From Chloroflexota bacterium (GTDB lineage Bacteria > Chloroflexota > Dehalococcoidia > UBA2247 > RBG-13-53-26): DNA of 6,063 bases. Positions within the stretch are counted from its first letter, which is position 1. Each line of letters starts with the position of its first letter. The stretch covers positions 1,639 through 7,701 of the forward strand of contig JAFNFZ010000102.1 in assembly GCA_017885485.1 (NCBI GenBank), given 5' to 3'. Below are positions 5,672 through 6,063 of the stretch, piece by piece. The position numbers and the translations under genes are program-made. The notes beneath the pieces are model-generated. The model searched no databases and was not told the DNA's origin. It worked only from the letters and a program-made list of their open reading frames with translations.

Positions 5672-6063
5672 ATGACAGAGCAACTTCTAGAGGGTGTGAA
5701 GGCCCTTGACGTAGGCTACGACATTGCCGGACCGTATTGCACCAAACTACTGGCTGATTTCGGCGCCGAGGTAATAAAGGTCGAGCCGCCGGACGGCGGC
5801 GATCCAGCGAGAAGAGCAGGGCCCTTTCCGAAAGATGAGCCCAACCCCGAGGCGAGCGGGTTATTCATCTTCCTCAATAACAACAAGAAGGGCATTACCC
5901 TCAACCTCAAAAGCAACACTGGGGTCGAGATTCTCAGAGAACTGGTCAGATGGGCCGACATTCTCGTTGAGGACTTCAGCCCCAGCTATATGCCCAGTCT
6001 GGCGCTGGCTTACAGGGACCTTGAGACAGTCAACCCAGGTCTGGTGATGACTTCCATAACTCC
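5672..6063 (+). CDS. Class III CoA-transferase (CaiB/BaiF family), N-terminal 130 residues only
   Basis: The open frame from the ATG at 5672 runs off the window. Family III CoA-transferases move CoA from one thioester to a carboxylic acid in the cytoplasm, activating substrates for catabolism. Seen: GVKALDVGYDIAGPYCTKLL (8-27), DFGAEVIKVEPPDGGDPAR (29-47), FLNNNKKGITLNLKS (67-81), ADILVEDFSP (95-104) and the NPGLVMTSIT stretch (121-130), all in the family order. The catalytic Asp normally lies around residue 170 and is therefore outside the window. The start is supported by AGGGAG five bases upstream. As last gene seen of the rightward set it could activate or recycle the mutase substrate. 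Which acid it uses is not evident. Family members also include racemases (alpha-methylacyl-CoA racemase), which cannot be excluded from the N-terminus. Confidence 0.9.
   Translation, partial: MTEQLLEGVKALDVGYDIAGPYCTKLLADFGAEVIKVEPPDGGDPARRAGPFPKDEPNPEASGLFIFLNNNKKGITLNLKSNTGVEILRELVRWADILVEDFSPSYMPSLALAYRDLETVNPGLVMTSIT

Overview
The window reads as a catabolic or fermentative acyl-CoA cluster from an anaerobic bacterium. The oxygen-sensitive 2-hydroxyacyl-CoA dehydratase family and a split B12-dependent acyl-CoA mutase both point that way. Base composition is moderately GC-rich, and the genes start with clear AGGAGG-type ribosome binding sites. I cannot name the taxon. Anaerobic Chloroflexota or Desulfobacterota-like lineages would fit, but that is a guess.

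Layout. Two gene sets diverge from a non-coding stretch of about 420 bp (2389-2807). To the left, on the minus strand, are two adjacent genes of the 2-hydroxyacyl-CoA dehydratase/benzoyl-CoA reductase family (2388-1240, then 1237 to beyond base 1). They are separated by 2 nt, so they are translationally coupled and probably form the two subunits of one enzyme. To the right, on the plus strand, are the large (substrate/TIM-barrel) subunit of a methylmalonyl-CoA-mutase-type enzyme (2808-4454), its small B12-binding subunit (4471-4872), a shortened CoA-binding protein related to ADP-forming acyl-CoA synthetases (4967-5563), and the start of a class III (CaiB/BaiF) CoA-transferase (5672 to beyond 6063).

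How the genes may work together (inference). The CoA-transferase would load an acid onto CoA, the B12 mutase would rearrange its carbon skeleton, and the radical Fe-S dehydratase would remove water from a 2-hydroxyacyl-CoA (or carry out a related reduction). The ATP-dependent activator of the dehydratase and the GTPase chaperone of the mutase are not in this window.

The most notable points are in the mutase. Residues that define methylmalonyl-CoA specificity are replaced (the Tyr89, Gln197 and Arg207 equivalents become Leu78, Ala184 and Asn194). Even the almost universal His244 equivalent is Asn231. The cobalamin motif of its partner has Glu instead of Asp. The truncated dehydratase subunit has His where the third cluster cysteine is expected. 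A perfect 32-bp palindrome covers the end of the large-subunit gene. Together these suggest an acyl-CoA mutase of unassigned substrate inside a pathway I do not recognise.
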